Shown: positions 1-8,723, numbered from the stretch's first letter. The stretch: DNA of 64,000 nucleotides from CALVGQ01 sp031551965 (GCA_031551965.1 JAVBMW010000033.1:52224-116223), one strand, 5' to 3'. Notes: generated by a model from the sequence alone, not told the origin. Numbers and translations are program-made.

Positions 1-89
1 AATTCGCTTTGATCGATACGCAAATTTACATCATACAGTGCATTTACACCATTTTTATATGTCTTCGATACTCCTTTTAATTCGAGCAT
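1..89 (-). CDS. ABC transporter ATP-binding protein, FtsE-like (N-terminal fragment)
   Basis: Only the first 29 or so residues lie in the window; the gene runs off the left edge. The reverse strand reads MLELKGVSKTYKNGVNALYD and continues in the style of an ABC ATPase before Walker A. The pattern 'VSKTY-NGV-AL' is typical of FtsE, the ATPase of the FtsEX cell-division/hydrolase-control complex, and of related exporters. The ATG is preceded by a GGAG ribosome site. The ABC-ATPase assignment is firm for so short a piece; the FtsE assignment is a guess that the cut-off sequence would settle. Confidence 0.6.
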   Translation of the reverse strand, partial: MLELKGVSKTYKNGVNALYDVNLRIDQSE

Positions 90-193
90 AGAATCAACTC
101 CATTTCCTAAATATTATAGCACACGTTATGCTTACAAAGTTATGTAAAAGTTGTCAATTAATTATTCTTAATAATTTTATAACCAAAATAGTA

Positions 194-1039
194 TTAAACT
201 CTAAATTCAAGTTTAAAGCCTTCACCATGCACATCCGTTGCATCACTCGTAATCATAAAGGCTGTTTTATCGATTGAATTGACAAGTTCAACCAATTTAG
301 GATATTGTCTTTGATCGACCACAACTAAAATAATTTGTTTTTGATCCATGGTATAACCACCTTTTGCACTGATCAAAGTCGTTCCACGATCCAACTCTTG
401 GTTGATTTGAGTATTTAACAGCTCCCATTTTTCACTGATAATTTGAACCGCTTTAGAATTTGTACCGCCAAAAGTAACGGTTCTACCAATCATATAAGAA
501 CACGACACTACAGATATTAGTCCGATCAACACAGCTTCTAGTCCATAGTTAAATAAACCTAAAAGGACTGTAATGCCATCGATGATGAGGACAAAATTAT
601 TTGTTTCGATCCCTGTCCATTTCGCTAATATAAGTGCAGGGACATCCATTCCCCCTGTACTCGCATCAACACGGAATACCAAACCGATTCCAAGCCCTGC
701 AAGTGCCCCACCATAAAAAGAAGCTACAACTTCACTTATTTGGATCTGATAAGGGAAATAACTTAAAATACTGATAAATATTGGATAAACCAGTGATGAA
801 ACTACTGTTTTTATTGCGAATTCTTTCTTTAAAACAAGTGAACCTAAAATAAACATTCCCAAAACTAATCCATTGATGACTAGTGTTTGATTTAAGTGAA
901 ACAAAGGTTCTATTGCGATCGCAATTCCCGCTACACCACCCGAAAGAATCTTAAAAGGCAAAATCAAATAGGTTACACTTATTGCCAAAATGAAGTTTCC
1001 TAAAAGAATCATGATTGTCTGAAATAGCATTTTTTTCAT
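194..1039 (-). CDS. YitT family membrane protein
   Basis: A 281-residue integral membrane protein with about five or six hydrophobic segments in the first two-thirds. It includes the glycine-rich 'SGGVAGIA' and 'DASTGGMDV' loops typical of the YitT/DUF161 family. The C-terminal 80 residues form a soluble DUF2179-type domain (around 'TTLISAKGGYTMDQKQIILVVV'). The transported substrate of the family is unknown. Start chosen at ATG with GAGGG about 8 nt upstream. It is the only gene on its strand here and is divergent from the vanZ-like gene. Confidence 0.85.
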   Translation of the reverse strand: MKKMLFQTIMILLGNFILAISVTYLILPFKILSGGVAGIAIAIEPLFHLNQTLVINGLVLGMFILGSLVLKKEFAIKTVVSSLVYPIFISILSYFPYQIQISEVVASFYGGALAGLGIGLVFRVDASTGGMDVPALILAKWTGIETNNFVLIIDGITVLLGLFNYGLEAVLIGLISVVSCSYMIGRTVTFGGTNSKAVQIISEKWELLNTQINQELDRGTTLISAKGGYTMDQKQIILVVVDQRQYPKLVELVNSIDKTAFMITSDATDVHGEGFKLEFRV

Positions 1040-1126
1040 ATTTTACCCTCTTTTATAATTATATCTATTTTTTAGCTTTTAAACTATCTTTTTTTGAACT
1101 ATAATAATTATTAATTGGAGGTACGA

Positions 1127-1555
1127 ATGAAAAAGATAATTTGGATATTGTTATTTATGTGGATTGGCTTTATCTTTTATAATTCTTGTCAAATTGGAGC
1201 AGATTCTACATCTGCAAGTGATGTCATTGTTTATTGGGTAATAGAGACTACAAAAGCTCCACTTACATGGTATCAGCAAATCAGTTTATTAGTCCGTAAA
1301 GGTGCTCATTTTACTGAATATGCATTACTTGGATTTTCTTCAGTTCTTGCACAAACCATTTCACCTCTAAAAGTATTTTCAAACACAAAATACTTACTTG
1401 TCTTTCTGCTAGTACCCTTTATCGATGAGACAATCCAAGCCTTTGTTCCTGGCAGAAATAATTCGATCATTGATGTAGGAATCGATTCTTTAGGTTTTTT
1501 AACTGGTTTTACTATTTGTCTATTTATCATTAAATATTTCAAAAGGAGGAAATAA
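1127..1555 (+). CDS. VanZ family membrane protein
   Basis: A small (142 aa) membrane protein with an N-terminal hydrophobic segment and the VanZ-like signature: 'KGAHFTEYALLGF' near residue 60, then 'DETIQAFVPGRNNSIIDVGID' and a final membrane helix. VanZ proteins confer low teicoplanin resistance in some bacteria, but most chromosomal homologues have no defined role. The ATG at 1127 is preferred over an upstream TTG because GGAGG (1117-1121) sits 5 nt before it. The stop is two bases before the next ATG, so it is probably cotranslated with the M3 peptidase. Proximity to VanRS-like genes is not evidence of a glycopeptide-resistance cluster, since no vanHAX-type gene is present. Confidence 0.85.
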   Translation: MKKIIWILLFMWIGFIFYNSCQIGADSTSASDVIVYWVIETTKAPLTWYQQISLLVRKGAHFTEYALLGFSSVLAQTISPLKVFSNTKYLLVFLLVPFIDETIQAFVPGRNNSIIDVGIDSLGFLTGFTICLFIIKYFKRRK

Positions 1556-1557
1556 AA

Positions 1558-3318
1558 ATGTCAAAATGGAATTTAGATGCTCTATACACAAGTTATGAAA
1601 GTGAAGAGTTCAAACATGATTTTAATTTCATTGATACCGTAGTACAAGAAGTCAATGATTATGCGAGTTCTTTACCCGCTTCAATTGAGCTTGATGAAGT
1701 TAAAATGATTTTAAACCTTATCAGCAAGTTACGATTGATTTCACGAAAAGTTGGAAGTTATTTATTTCTAAATGCATCTACTGATACAACAGATTCAATT
1801 ACTGTTGCGTATCGTAATCAATATGCAAATAAATTGAGTGAAGCGACTAAATCTGTAAGTATTCTTCAAAAAGCGTTGAGCAAAGTAGAAGATTTTGATT
1901 CTCTTTATCATGATCCTTATATTAAAGAACATGAATTCTTTATCAAGGAAATTCAAACAAGTGTTCAACATATGTTGAATGATGAAGTTGAAGATGTCAT
2001 TTCTAAGATGGAAATTAACGGATCATCTGCTTGGGCTCAACTACAAAGTTATTTAACTAGCTTAGTAGAAATAGATTGCTTAGGTGAAAAACGCACTTTA
2101 ACATCAATTCGTAATTTAGCTTATAGCGATGATGCCTCTGTTCGAAAGGCAGCATATGAAGCTGAATTAAAAAGCTATGATCAAGTAAAAGATGCAGTTG
2201 CTTTTTCTATCAACAGTATTAAAGGTGAAGCAAATACAATTTCTAGCTTACGTGGTTTTTCATCAGTTCTTGATATGACATTGGATACATCACGTTTATC
2301 ACAAAAAAGTCTTAATGCAATGTTTAGCGCAATCGAAAAATATCTCCCTGATTTTCATCGTTATCTAAATCATAAATCAAAATTATTAGGGCATTCTAAT
2401 GGCTTACCATTCTATGATTTGTTTGCCCCAATGAAGTGTGATGAAACTAAAACATATACGATCGAAGAAGCTAGAGAATATCTAGTTAAGAATTTTAATA
2501 CTTTCTCAACTGATATCAGTGATATTGTAAATCGTGCTTATGATGAGCAGTGGATCGATTTCTATCCTAATAAAGGAAAAGTTGGCGGAGCATTTTGCAG
2601 TAATCTTCCATTCATTAAACAAAGTCGTGTATTGACAAACTTTGATGGTTCACTTAGTGATGTAGTAACTTTGGCCCATGAATTAGGTCACGCTTATCAT
2701 GGAGCACGCATTCAAGATCATAGTCCTTTGAATACAACTTACTCCATGCCCGTTGCAGAAACCGCAAGTACATTTAATGAAACGATCATTATGAATGCGG
2801 CGATCCAAGATGCAAAATCAAACGAAGAAAAAGCAATGCTTATAGAAAGCATGCTTCAAGATATTACTCAAGTAATTTGTGATATTCATTCTCGTTTTAC
2901 TTTTGAATCTGAAGTAGTTGAAAAAAGAAAAAATCAATTTTTATTCGCTAAAGATTTAGAAGAAATCATGATCAACGCTCAAAAGAAAGCTTATGGAACT
3001 GGACTTGATCATAACTTTCTTCATCCATATATGTGGATATGTAAGAGTCACTATTATCGTGCTAGTTTGAACTTCTATAATTTCCCTTATGCATTTGGTT
3101 GCCTGTTCGCAAAGGGCTTATATGCTCAGTTCATGAAAGAAGGTCCAACTTTCGTTGATAAATACAATGCCCTTCTTACCGCGACTACAGTTAAATCTTG
3201 CGAAGATGTCGCTATGATGGCTGACATTGATATTACAACCGAAGATTTCTGGATCAGCAGTTTGGAAATCGCTAAAAGATACATTGATCAATTTATCGAA
3301 TTAACACCAATTCAATAG
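1558..3318 (+). CDS. M3 family oligoendopeptidase (PepF-like)
   Basis: A cytoplasmic zinc metallopeptidase that cleaves short peptides (thimet/oligoendopeptidase F group). The 586 residues match the usual family length. The zinc site is the HELGH in 'TLAHELGHAYHG' near residue 375, with the third ligand in 'ETASTFNE' about 25 residues later. A strong AGGAGG precedes the ATG. It follows the VanZ gene with a 2-nt gap, and its last 7 nt overlap the convergent CofE-like gene. Likely role: turnover of imported or degraded peptides. The exact PepF/PepB subgroup is not resolvable by eye. Confidence 0.92.
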   Translation: MSKWNLDALYTSYESEEFKHDFNFIDTVVQEVNDYASSLPASIELDEVKMILNLISKLRLISRKVGSYLFLNASTDTTDSITVAYRNQYANKLSEATKSVSILQKALSKVEDFDSLYHDPYIKEHEFFIKEIQTSVQHMLNDEVEDVISKMEINGSSAWAQLQSYLTSLVEIDCLGEKRTLTSIRNLAYSDDASVRKAAYEAELKSYDQVKDAVAFSINSIKGEANTISSLRGFSSVLDMTLDTSRLSQKSLNAMFSAIEKYLPDFHRYLNHKSKLLGHSNGLPFYDLFAPMKCDETKTYTIEEAREYLVKNFNTFSTDISDIVNRAYDEQWIDFYPNKGKVGGAFCSNLPFIKQSRVLTNFDGSLSDVVTLAHELGHAYHGARIQDHSPLNTTYSMPVAETASTFNETIIMNAAIQDAKSNEEKAMLIESMLQDITQVICDIHSRFTFESEVVEKRKNQFLFAKDLEEIMINAQKKAYGTGLDHNFLHPYMWICKSHYYRASLNFYNFPYAFGCLFAKGLYAQFMKEGPTFVDKYNALLTATTVKSCEDVAMMADIDITTEDFWISSLEIAKRYIDQFIELTPIQ

Positions 3319-4028
3319 TCGGAGAAATCCGGCTTTTCTTTTCGTGGTCTAAGTATTCCCATGGGTGTTGACTCCTTTGATTGTCCCAAAGGATTTTGTT
3401 TCAAAAGGGCTAGAATGTGTTCTTCATTGATCAAAGAATTAGATTTACCTAAAATATTTCCACCAAAATCATTCAAATCAACGATCACAACTTGAAGATC
3501 ATTAAGTTGTTTTGATATTTCTTTAGCGACTTCATCTGGTCTCAGTGGTCCTAATACGACATAATTGTTGTAAGGCTCGATCGTCCAATGACACGGTCCA
3601 TCAATTGAAGCTGCTTTTGGTCCTGCCACTTTATAAAACAAGCCCGAAACACCAAATATTTTACTAACCCCAGAAACAAATGCCGCAACTAAAATACGGA
3701 TCACTCCACATTCATCAAGAGCACATTGCATCGTTTCCGGCATTCCTAATCCTATTCCTCGAGGGGTTTTAGTCACAAATTTGCTTAATAGTTTTGCCAG
3801 AAAGCTTGGTTTAATCTGGTCAATTCGAATCGCTCTTTTTTGAATACAGGCAATCATTTTTTCACTGATAAACAAAATATCTTCTGCTTGGTAAATCGGT
3901 TCTACATATGTATTGATTACTTCCTGAATCTGATCATGTTGGGTGATCAATTTTGTTTTTATTGCATAGCATTCATATGCTTTATCTGCATCTTTTACAA
4001 TTAATTCTTTGTCTTGATTTACGATCAT
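3312..4028 (-). CDS. Coenzyme F420-0:L-glutamate ligase-like protein (CofE-like)
   Basis: A 238-residue protein resembling the CofE gamma-glutamyl ligase fold: 'TPRGIGLGMPETMQCALDECGVIRI' in the centre and 'DLNDFGGNILG' near the C-terminus. CofE adds glutamate to F420-0 in actinobacteria and archaea. Many Firmicutes carry a stand-alone homologue without other F420 genes, and none is visible here, so the substrate is unknown. The start at 4028 is preferred over an upstream ATG because AAGGAG lies 10 nt before it. That ribosome site is buried in a hairpin (4036-4070). A tandem response-regulator-like repeat lies at 4100-4117, suggesting control by the adjacent two-component system. Confidence 0.78.
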   Translation of the reverse strand: MIVNQDKELIVKDADKAYECYAIKTKLITQHDQIQEVINTYVEPIYQAEDILFISEKMIACIQKRAIRIDQIKPSFLAKLLSKFVTKTPRGIGLGMPETMQCALDECGVIRILVAAFVSGVSKIFGVSGLFYKVAGPKAASIDGPCHWTIEPYNNYVVLGPLRPDEVAKEISKQLNDLQVVIVDLNDFGGNILGKSNSLINEEHILALLKQNPLGQSKESTPMGILRPRKEKPDFSDY

Positions 4029-4035
4029 ATAAAAA

Positions 4036-4070
4036 AATCTCCTTGACTTCAATATAAATCAAGAGAGATT
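4036..4070 (-). promoter_or_regulatory. Hairpin with T-run sequestering the ribosome site of the CofE-like gene
   Basis: On the minus strand a 5' arm AATCTCTCTTGA pairs with a 3' arm TCAAGGAGATT (one bulge, 12-nt loop). Seven Ts follow, then the ATG of the CofE-like gene. The 3' arm contains the AAGGAG ribosome site. It looks like an intrinsic terminator for the upstream kinase gene whose stem doubles as a translational occluder, or like an attenuator. Confidence 0.6.
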
Positions 4071-4099
4071 TTTATATATTAATATTTAATCGCTAAAAA

Positions 4100-4117
4100 C
4101 ATAAGATTTTCACAAGA
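4100..4117 (-). promoter_or_regulatory. Candidate OmpR/VanR-type response-regulator box
   Basis: Minus strand reads TCTTGTG AAAA TCTTATG, two heptamers in 11-bp register, directly after the kinase stop codon and upstream of the CofE-like gene. The same heptamer in the same register occurs at 5931-5959. Heptamer direct repeats with 11-bp period are the usual site form for OmpR/PhoB-family regulators. Binding is inferred. Confidence 0.5.
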
Positions 4118-4118
4118 T

Positions 4119-5186
4119 TTACAGTGGTAAGTTAATTTCAAAAGTTGTGATCCGATTTGAGTTGGTCGCAGTGATCGTACCATCATGGGCTTCAATAATG
4201 TTTTTAGCTATTGCTAAGCCTAGCCCACTCCCTCCCGTGTTACTTTGCCTAGCTTGATCAGCTCGATAGAACTTCTCGAAAAAGCGATCCAGCTCAGTTT
4301 GCGATATTTCATTTCCTTCATTTTCGATTTTTATACAGATATGATCTTGTTTTCTACGCAACTCAATTCGAAGTTCTCCATTATTTGGAGTATAGTTGAT
4401 CGCATTGTTCAAAATATTTTCAAGTGCCCGAGCTAACTTATCCGAGTCAGCAAACAAAACAACATTTTCATCCATTTCAAATATCACACTCTGATCACGA
4501 CTTTTGATTTGGATCATCATTTCTTCAACCAATTGTCTCAACATCACCTGAGCATTAAATGAAGTTTTCCGTAATTCAATTTGTCCGATGTTGAAACGAG
4601 TAATCTCAAATAATTCTTCAACTAATTGTCTTATTCTATCCGCTTTACGTAAGGCAATATTTGTATATTTTTCTTGTGTTTCCTTTTTCAAATCACTGTT
4701 TTCACTTAATAATTCAAGATAACCAATCACTGAAGTCAAAGGTGTGCGGATATCATGAGCTAAACAAACAACTAATTCATTTTTCCGGTTTTCCGACTCC
4801 TGCATGTGATATTTCCACAATTTCAAATCTTTTTGAATATCTTGGATTTGTTGTTGCAAACCTGCAAATTGTTTAGGAAATTTAGGAATATCTTCATTTT
4901 TCAAAGAATCTGCGATTGCTTCTGTAAAATTTAAGTAAGAGGGATACAAAATCCAGTTCGAAAACATTACAAACACCATGATCCATACAGCTAATTCAAT
5001 TTCAGACTGAAGTGCTGATATCGCATAAAACAAGCTACGAACTATATCCGCATCAGTCGCATAGTAAATGGAATTTAAAATGCTTCTTACAAAAACTCCC
5101 GCTACAAAGCTGGAAATACCGGCACCAATTGAAATCAATCCTGCTCTTTTAATACTTTCTATATTAAACAATTTAAATTTTATCAT
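4119..5186 (-). CDS. Sensor histidine kinase, VanS-like
   Basis: A 355-residue membrane sensor kinase. Two hydrophobic segments lie in the first 90 residues, with a short external loop between them. Then comes a coiled linker and a HisKA domain with the H-box 'AHDIRTPLTSVIGYLELL' near residue 145. The ATPase domain has an N-box 'ENILNNAINYTP' and G-boxes around 'GGSGLGLAIAKNII'. The start at 5186 (MIKFKLF) overlaps the regulator's end by 14 nt. The longer reading frame runs entirely inside the regulator gene and has no better start. Paired with the regulator upstream. The signal is unknown, and the short external loop suggests sensing in or near the membrane. Confidence 0.9.
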   Translation of the reverse strand: MIKFKLFNIESIKRAGLISIGAGISSFVAGVFVRSILNSIYYATDADIVRSLFYAISALQSEIELAVWIMVFVMFSNWILYPSYLNFTEAIADSLKNEDIPKFPKQFAGLQQQIQDIQKDLKLWKYHMQESENRKNELVVCLAHDIRTPLTSVIGYLELLSENSDLKKETQEKYTNIALRKADRIRQLVEELFEITRFNIGQIELRKTSFNAQVMLRQLVEEMMIQIKSRDQSVIFEMDENVVLFADSDKLARALENILNNAINYTPNNGELRIELRRKQDHICIKIENEGNEISQTELDRFFEKFYRADQARQSNTGGSGLGLAIAKNIIEAHDGTITATNSNRITTFEINLPL

Positions 5187-5868
5187 CAAGCTTATACCCC
5201 ACTCCCCAAATGGTTTGAATGAACTTTCTATCCTTACCGATATCATTCAATTTCTTTCTTATGTTTTGAACGTGTGTCATAACGGTGTTATTACTTTCAA
5301 GATATTTTTGTTTCCAAATCGATTCAAAAATTTCTTCACTACTTACAACTTTCTTTTGATTTTTCATCAATAGATACAAGATCGAAAATTCAATTGGTGT
5401 AAGCATAACCTGTTTTTTGTATAAGTAACATTGGTGAGTTTCTTCATCCATACTTAATCCATTAAAGTATAAAGTACTTGGGTTATTATTTTCAGATGCT
5501 GAAAAACGTTGTAAGCGTCTGAGTTGTGCATTGATTCTAGCTAAAAGTTCCATAGGGTTGAATGGTTTCTTGATATAGTCATCCGCCCCAAAAGCTAAAC
5601 CATTGATCACATCAATATCACTATCTTTTGCGGTCAGCATAATAATCGGAAAAATATAGCCTTTTTCGCGCAACTGATAACACAAGGTAAGCCCATCAAT
5701 TCCTGGCATCATAATATCCAAAATAGCGACATCGATATCACCTAATATTTTCTCATCGATTGATCTTGGATCTAGATATTTAATCACATTGTGGTGTTCT
5801 AATTCCAAATGAACTTCAATTAATTGTGCTATTTCTTTTTCATCATCTACAACTAGTATATTTGCCAT
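5173..5868 (-). CDS. Response regulator, OmpR/VanR family
   Basis: 231 residues: a receiver domain (acidic 'VDDEKE' near residue 8, phospho-acceptor Asp in 'VAILDIMMPGIDG', Lys in 'IKKPFNP') followed by an OmpR-type winged helix ('LTPIEFSILYLLMKNQKKVVS' and 'VMTHVQNIRKKL'). It is translated from an AGGAGG-preceded ATG and is coupled to the kinase by overlap. The divergent promoter region upstream holds three 11-bp-spaced heptamers that may be its own binding site. Confidence 0.93.
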   Translation of the reverse strand: MANILVVDDEKEIAQLIEVHLELEHHNVIKYLDPRSIDEKILGDIDVAILDIMMPGIDGLTLCYQLREKGYIFPIIMLTAKDSDIDVINGLAFGADDYIKKPFNPMELLARINAQLRRLQRFSASENNNPSTLYFNGLSMDEETHQCYLYKKQVMLTPIEFSILYLLMKNQKKVVSSEEIFESIWKQKYLESNNTVMTHVQNIRKKLNDIGKDRKFIQTIWGVGYKLDDKI

Positions 5869-5930
5869 CTTTATATCCTCCTAGTTCATTATAAATAAGA
5901 AATATTCCTCTATGAAGTTAGTTTGGTTAT

Positions 5931-5978
5931 TCTTAAGGAAATCTTGTGCTTTTCTTGTGAAACATTGCGCATTATAAT
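5931..5978 (+). promoter_or_regulatory. Triple 11-bp direct repeat with -10 box between the regulator and exonuclease genes
   Basis: TCTTAAG at 5931, TCTTGTG at 5942 and TCTTGTG at 5953 are in exact 11-bp register. A TATAAT -10 box lies at 5973-5978, 13 nt after the last heptamer, and no good -35 hexamer is present. This is the geometry of a promoter activated by an OmpR-family regulator. It points at the exonuclease gene on the plus strand and could also autoregulate the two-component pair on the minus strand. Confidence 0.55.
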
Positions 5979-6021
5979 CGGAAATTTGTTATTATAGTAT
6001 AAATTGGAAGGAGCTTATATC

Positions 6022-6576
6022 ATGCAATATATCATTTTTGATTTAGAGGCAACTTGTTGGGAAAGATCAAATACATTGAATTTATCACATGAAATTATTG
6101 AAATTGGCGCTGTTAAATTGGATCAACATTTAAATGAAATCAGTCTGTTTCAGTGCTTTGTAAAACCTACTATCAATCCGATATTATCTGATTTTTGTAC
6201 TGAACTTACTAGCATTCAACAAAGTGATGTAGATCAAGCTCCAACTTTTGAAGATGCCATTGATCAATTTGTGAGATGGATCGATGATCATGAACCAGTT
6301 GTATTATCATGGGGTTATTATGATAAATCTCAATTGATCAAAGAATGTGAAGAAAAAAAAGTAAAAAGTGAAATTATTCAACTTCTTAATAATCATCATA
6401 GCTTGAAACATGAGTTTGCAGAAATCACAAAGCGAAAACCTTGCGGTATGCAAAAAGCTTTGAATATTCTCAACATTGAATTAATCGGAACTCATCATCG
6501 CGGAATTGATGATGCGCAAAATATTGCTAAGATTTTCAAAAACATCTTTCCTCAATGGCTCAAACATACCACTTAA
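6022..6576 (+). CDS. 3'-5' exonuclease, DEDD (DnaQ/ERI-1-like) family
   Basis: 184 residues of a single DEDD exonuclease domain. Motif I is 'FDLEAT' at residues 6-11, motif II is around 'LSWGYYDKSQL', and motif III is 'HHRGIDDAQNIAKIF', giving a DEDDh-type active site. It resembles the ERI-1/KapD group of stand-alone nucleases that trim RNA or DNA 3' ends; the substrate is not predictable. The start at 6022 is chosen over a TTG 18 nt upstream because GGAAGGAG lies just before it. It is monocistronic and ends at a strong terminator. Confidence 0.85.
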   Translation: MQYIIFDLEATCWERSNTLNLSHEIIEIGAVKLDQHLNEISLFQCFVKPTINPILSDFCTELTSIQQSDVDQAPTFEDAIDQFVRWIDDHEPVVLSWGYYDKSQLIKECEEKKVKSEIIQLLNNHHSLKHEFAEITKRKPCGMQKALNILNIELIGTHHRGIDDAQNIAKIFKNIFPQWLKHTT

Positions 6577-6582
6577 CACACA

Positions 6583-6610
6583 AGGACGCACCATTCATAT
6601 GGTACGTCCT
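6583..6610. terminator. Bidirectional terminator between exonuclease and YjjI genes
   Basis: A 12-bp stem with one mismatch (AGGACGCACCAT / ATGGTACGTCCT) and a TCAT loop, followed by CTCTTTAATT. It sits between convergent stops. Confidence 0.8.
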
Positions 6611-6616
6611 CTTTAA

Positions 6617-8122
6617 TTATTTGATTGTATTCTTTTTGCGGTCTAACGCATGCCCATTGTTTTTAGCTCCTACCGCTAAAATGGCAGATTGATTTAATAC
6701 TGTTTCATTGTTCTCTAGTTTTACTAAATCACTACGTTTAACTAGATACCCTGTAACTCGAACTACTTCTCCACCATCTTCATATCCACTGATGTATCGT
6801 ACTCCAGCCTTCATCGATCCTTTGATCACATCCAATAAAGCAGGCAGATGTTTAGACCATGTTTCATCAAATTTATAAACATCTCCAGTTCCAGTTGGGA
6901 AAAATTTATGGTAAAGCGTCGAATGCAATAACTGATCAGCTAAACTTGGTTCATAACCAATAGGAATACGAGTTCCAGGACTGCAATCCGTACCATCTGA
7001 ATCAATACCAACCTGTGCATGTAACCAAGTTTTGTTCATTCTATTTTCACTGTAGGGTGACGTTTTTTCAGCTGCTAAGCGATCAATAATTTCAAGAATT
7101 TCAACGCCCAATTGGTTCGCTTCTTCATTGTGACCAAAACCTTTAGATTTATCCTCTATATTAAGTAATGTATTACAACATTCTGCTAAACCTGCAATTC
7201 CAAACAACCCCACAAAATTTTCACGTTTTAAAAACCCTTCTTTTACCAAGAAATTCGATTTAAAGAATGCTGCTTCTTCAACTAGAAAGCGAATGCGATT
7301 GTTTATATTATCAATCATGATATTTGAATAATATGGTAGTACTCTATTTTTAAAATCATCAACTGAATTAGCTTCTTTTGCCATACTCGATAAGCGTAAG
7401 CGATTCATTGTATAAGCACCGCCAGTTACATTAAAACCATTATAACAAGAAGCTATTCCATATTGATCTCCTAAATCTTTTTTAAACATTTCATCATTGG
7501 CAAAGCTTGGATTTGCGGTCTTCAACATACATTCTAAAGCATGTAGGGCGAATTCATCACTGGTCAATTTTTCATTATATTTAATAGTCATATTAGGAAC
7601 AGCTAACTGCATTTCCTGAGTCAAATCCAAAATAATGTGACCCACCCTAGTTTCAACTGGACCAATATCTGCATGGACAAAAGAATCTGGCATCGTTCGA
7701 TCTATATTCAATAAAAATAAACGAATTGCTTTGCGAGCTTCATTCTCATTTTCATCATTAATAAATGGATCAAGTAAAACATCAATATCACCTAAATAGA
7801 CAGGAAATGTACTACCTGTCGCGGCATAACGATAAAGAATCAGTAAAGAATTAGTTGCTTCCCAAATATCTGTAGGAACAGGCAAATCTAAAAATTCGCA
7901 ACCCTTTTCCATTAAAATCGTATAATCAGGGACTGTATAACGAGGTCTAAACGGTGCATTCCCTTCATTTAAGTCACAAATAATTCCATCTTCTAACGCC
8001 TTAATATATTCTGGACTTAGTTTTATCGAGTGGTCAGTGTTCTCTCCAACCTTGTAAAGATTATAAATTTGTTGATTCAATGTAAGACTTTCATCCTTAA
8101 TAATTTCAAGTGCAGTAGTCAT
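6617..8122 (-). CDS. yjjI: YjjI-type glycyl-radical enzyme
   Basis: 501 residues resembling the YjjI/DUF3029 branch of glycyl-radical enzymes, which is shorter than pyruvate formate-lyase. The C-terminal glycyl-radical loop reads 'VVRVTGYLVKRSDL', with the radical Gly in 'RVTGY'. Cysteines that could take the thiyl role are in 'GTDCSPGTRIPIG' and 'AECCNTLL'. The substrate is unknown. The enzyme needs a radical-SAM activase, often a neighbouring yjjW, but no such gene is nearby. Start at 8122 has GGGGG 7 nt upstream. It implies anaerobic metabolism. Confidence 0.85.
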   Translation of the reverse strand: MTTALEIIKDESLTLNQQIYNLYKVGENTDHSIKLSPEYIKALEDGIICDLNEGNAPFRPRYTVPDYTILMEKGCEFLDLPVPTDIWEATNSLLILYRYAATGSTFPVYLGDIDVLLDPFINDENENEARKAIRLFLLNIDRTMPDSFVHADIGPVETRVGHIILDLTQEMQLAVPNMTIKYNEKLTSDEFALHALECMLKTANPSFANDEMFKKDLGDQYGIASCYNGFNVTGGAYTMNRLRLSSMAKEANSVDDFKNRVLPYYSNIMIDNINNRIRFLVEEAAFFKSNFLVKEGFLKRENFVGLFGIAGLAECCNTLLNIEDKSKGFGHNEEANQLGVEILEIIDRLAAEKTSPYSENRMNKTWLHAQVGIDSDGTDCSPGTRIPIGYEPSLADQLLHSTLYHKFFPTGTGDVYKFDETWSKHLPALLDVIKGSMKAGVRYISGYEDGGEVVRVTGYLVKRSDLVKLENNETVLNQSAILAVGAKNNGHALDRKKNTIK

Positions 8123-8167
8123 CTTAACACCCCCATACATCTTAATTATATCAATAATTTGTAGATT

Positions 8168-8674
8168 TTATATTATAAATTGATATCTCAACTCTATGAA
8201 TGGTTCAACGATGACTATTTCTTTCTTGGCTCCATCTGCTACAAACCCTATTTTTTCATAAAATTTGATTGCATCCATGTTTCCTTCTAATACCCATAGA
8301 ACTATTTTTTTGTAGCCTTGATCTTTTAAAGTTTGAATTCCAAAATTCATTAACTGTGTGCCTAAACCATTTCTTCGATATTGTTCAAGAAAGTAAATTG
8401 CTTGTATTTCACCTGTATCTTTTAGATCTTCATCACGACATTTTCCAATCACAAGCAAACCAATCAAATCATTGTCTGAAAGCGCACAATAATGCACACT
8501 TCCTTCTTGATTTTTAAGTGTTTCTGCATATCTTTCTGCTCTTTTTTCGATTGATAATTTACTTAAATAATCATTTGGAAGGATATTTTTATATGCTGTT
8601 TGCCATGATTTAACGTGACATTCTGCAAAATCATAAGCATCTTCAGGTGTTGCTTGTCTGATTACTATATTCAT
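8168..8674 (-). CDS. GNAT family N-acetyltransferase
   Basis: 168 residues forming one acetyltransferase domain. The acetyl-CoA loop is 'EQYRRNGLGTQLMNFGIQTL' near residue 100, followed by 'NMDAIKFYEKIGFVADG' (motif B). The N-terminal 'IRQATPEDAYDFAECHVKSW' is typical of small-molecule or ribosomal-protein acetyltransferases. AGGAGG precedes the ATG. It sits between yjjI and aspA on the same strand but behind the aspA terminator. The substrate is not predictable. Confidence 0.88.
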   Translation of the reverse strand: MNIVIRQATPEDAYDFAECHVKSWQTAYKNILPNDYLSKLSIEKRAERYAETLKNQEGSVHYCALSDNDLIGLLVIGKCRDEDLKDTGEIQAIYFLEQYRRNGLGTQLMNFGIQTLKDQGYKKIVLWVLEGNMDAIKFYEKIGFVADGAKKEIVIVEPFIELRYQFII

Positions 8675-8704
8675 TGATATCCTCCTACATAATTTTTTTG
8701 AAAA

Positions 8705-8723
8705 AAGGACAAAAGATGTCCTT
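8705..8723 (-). terminator. Intrinsic terminator after aspA
   Basis: Minus strand AAGGACA-TCTTT-TGTCCTT followed by a T-run, immediately downstream of the aspA stop. Confidence 0.75.

Noticed and set aside
1127..5868. Glycopeptide-resistance cluster (VanZ plus VanRS-like pair)
   Set aside because: No vanH, ligase or dipeptidase vanX/vanY gene is present, the VanZ gene is on the other strand in a different transcript, and both families are common outside resistance clusters.
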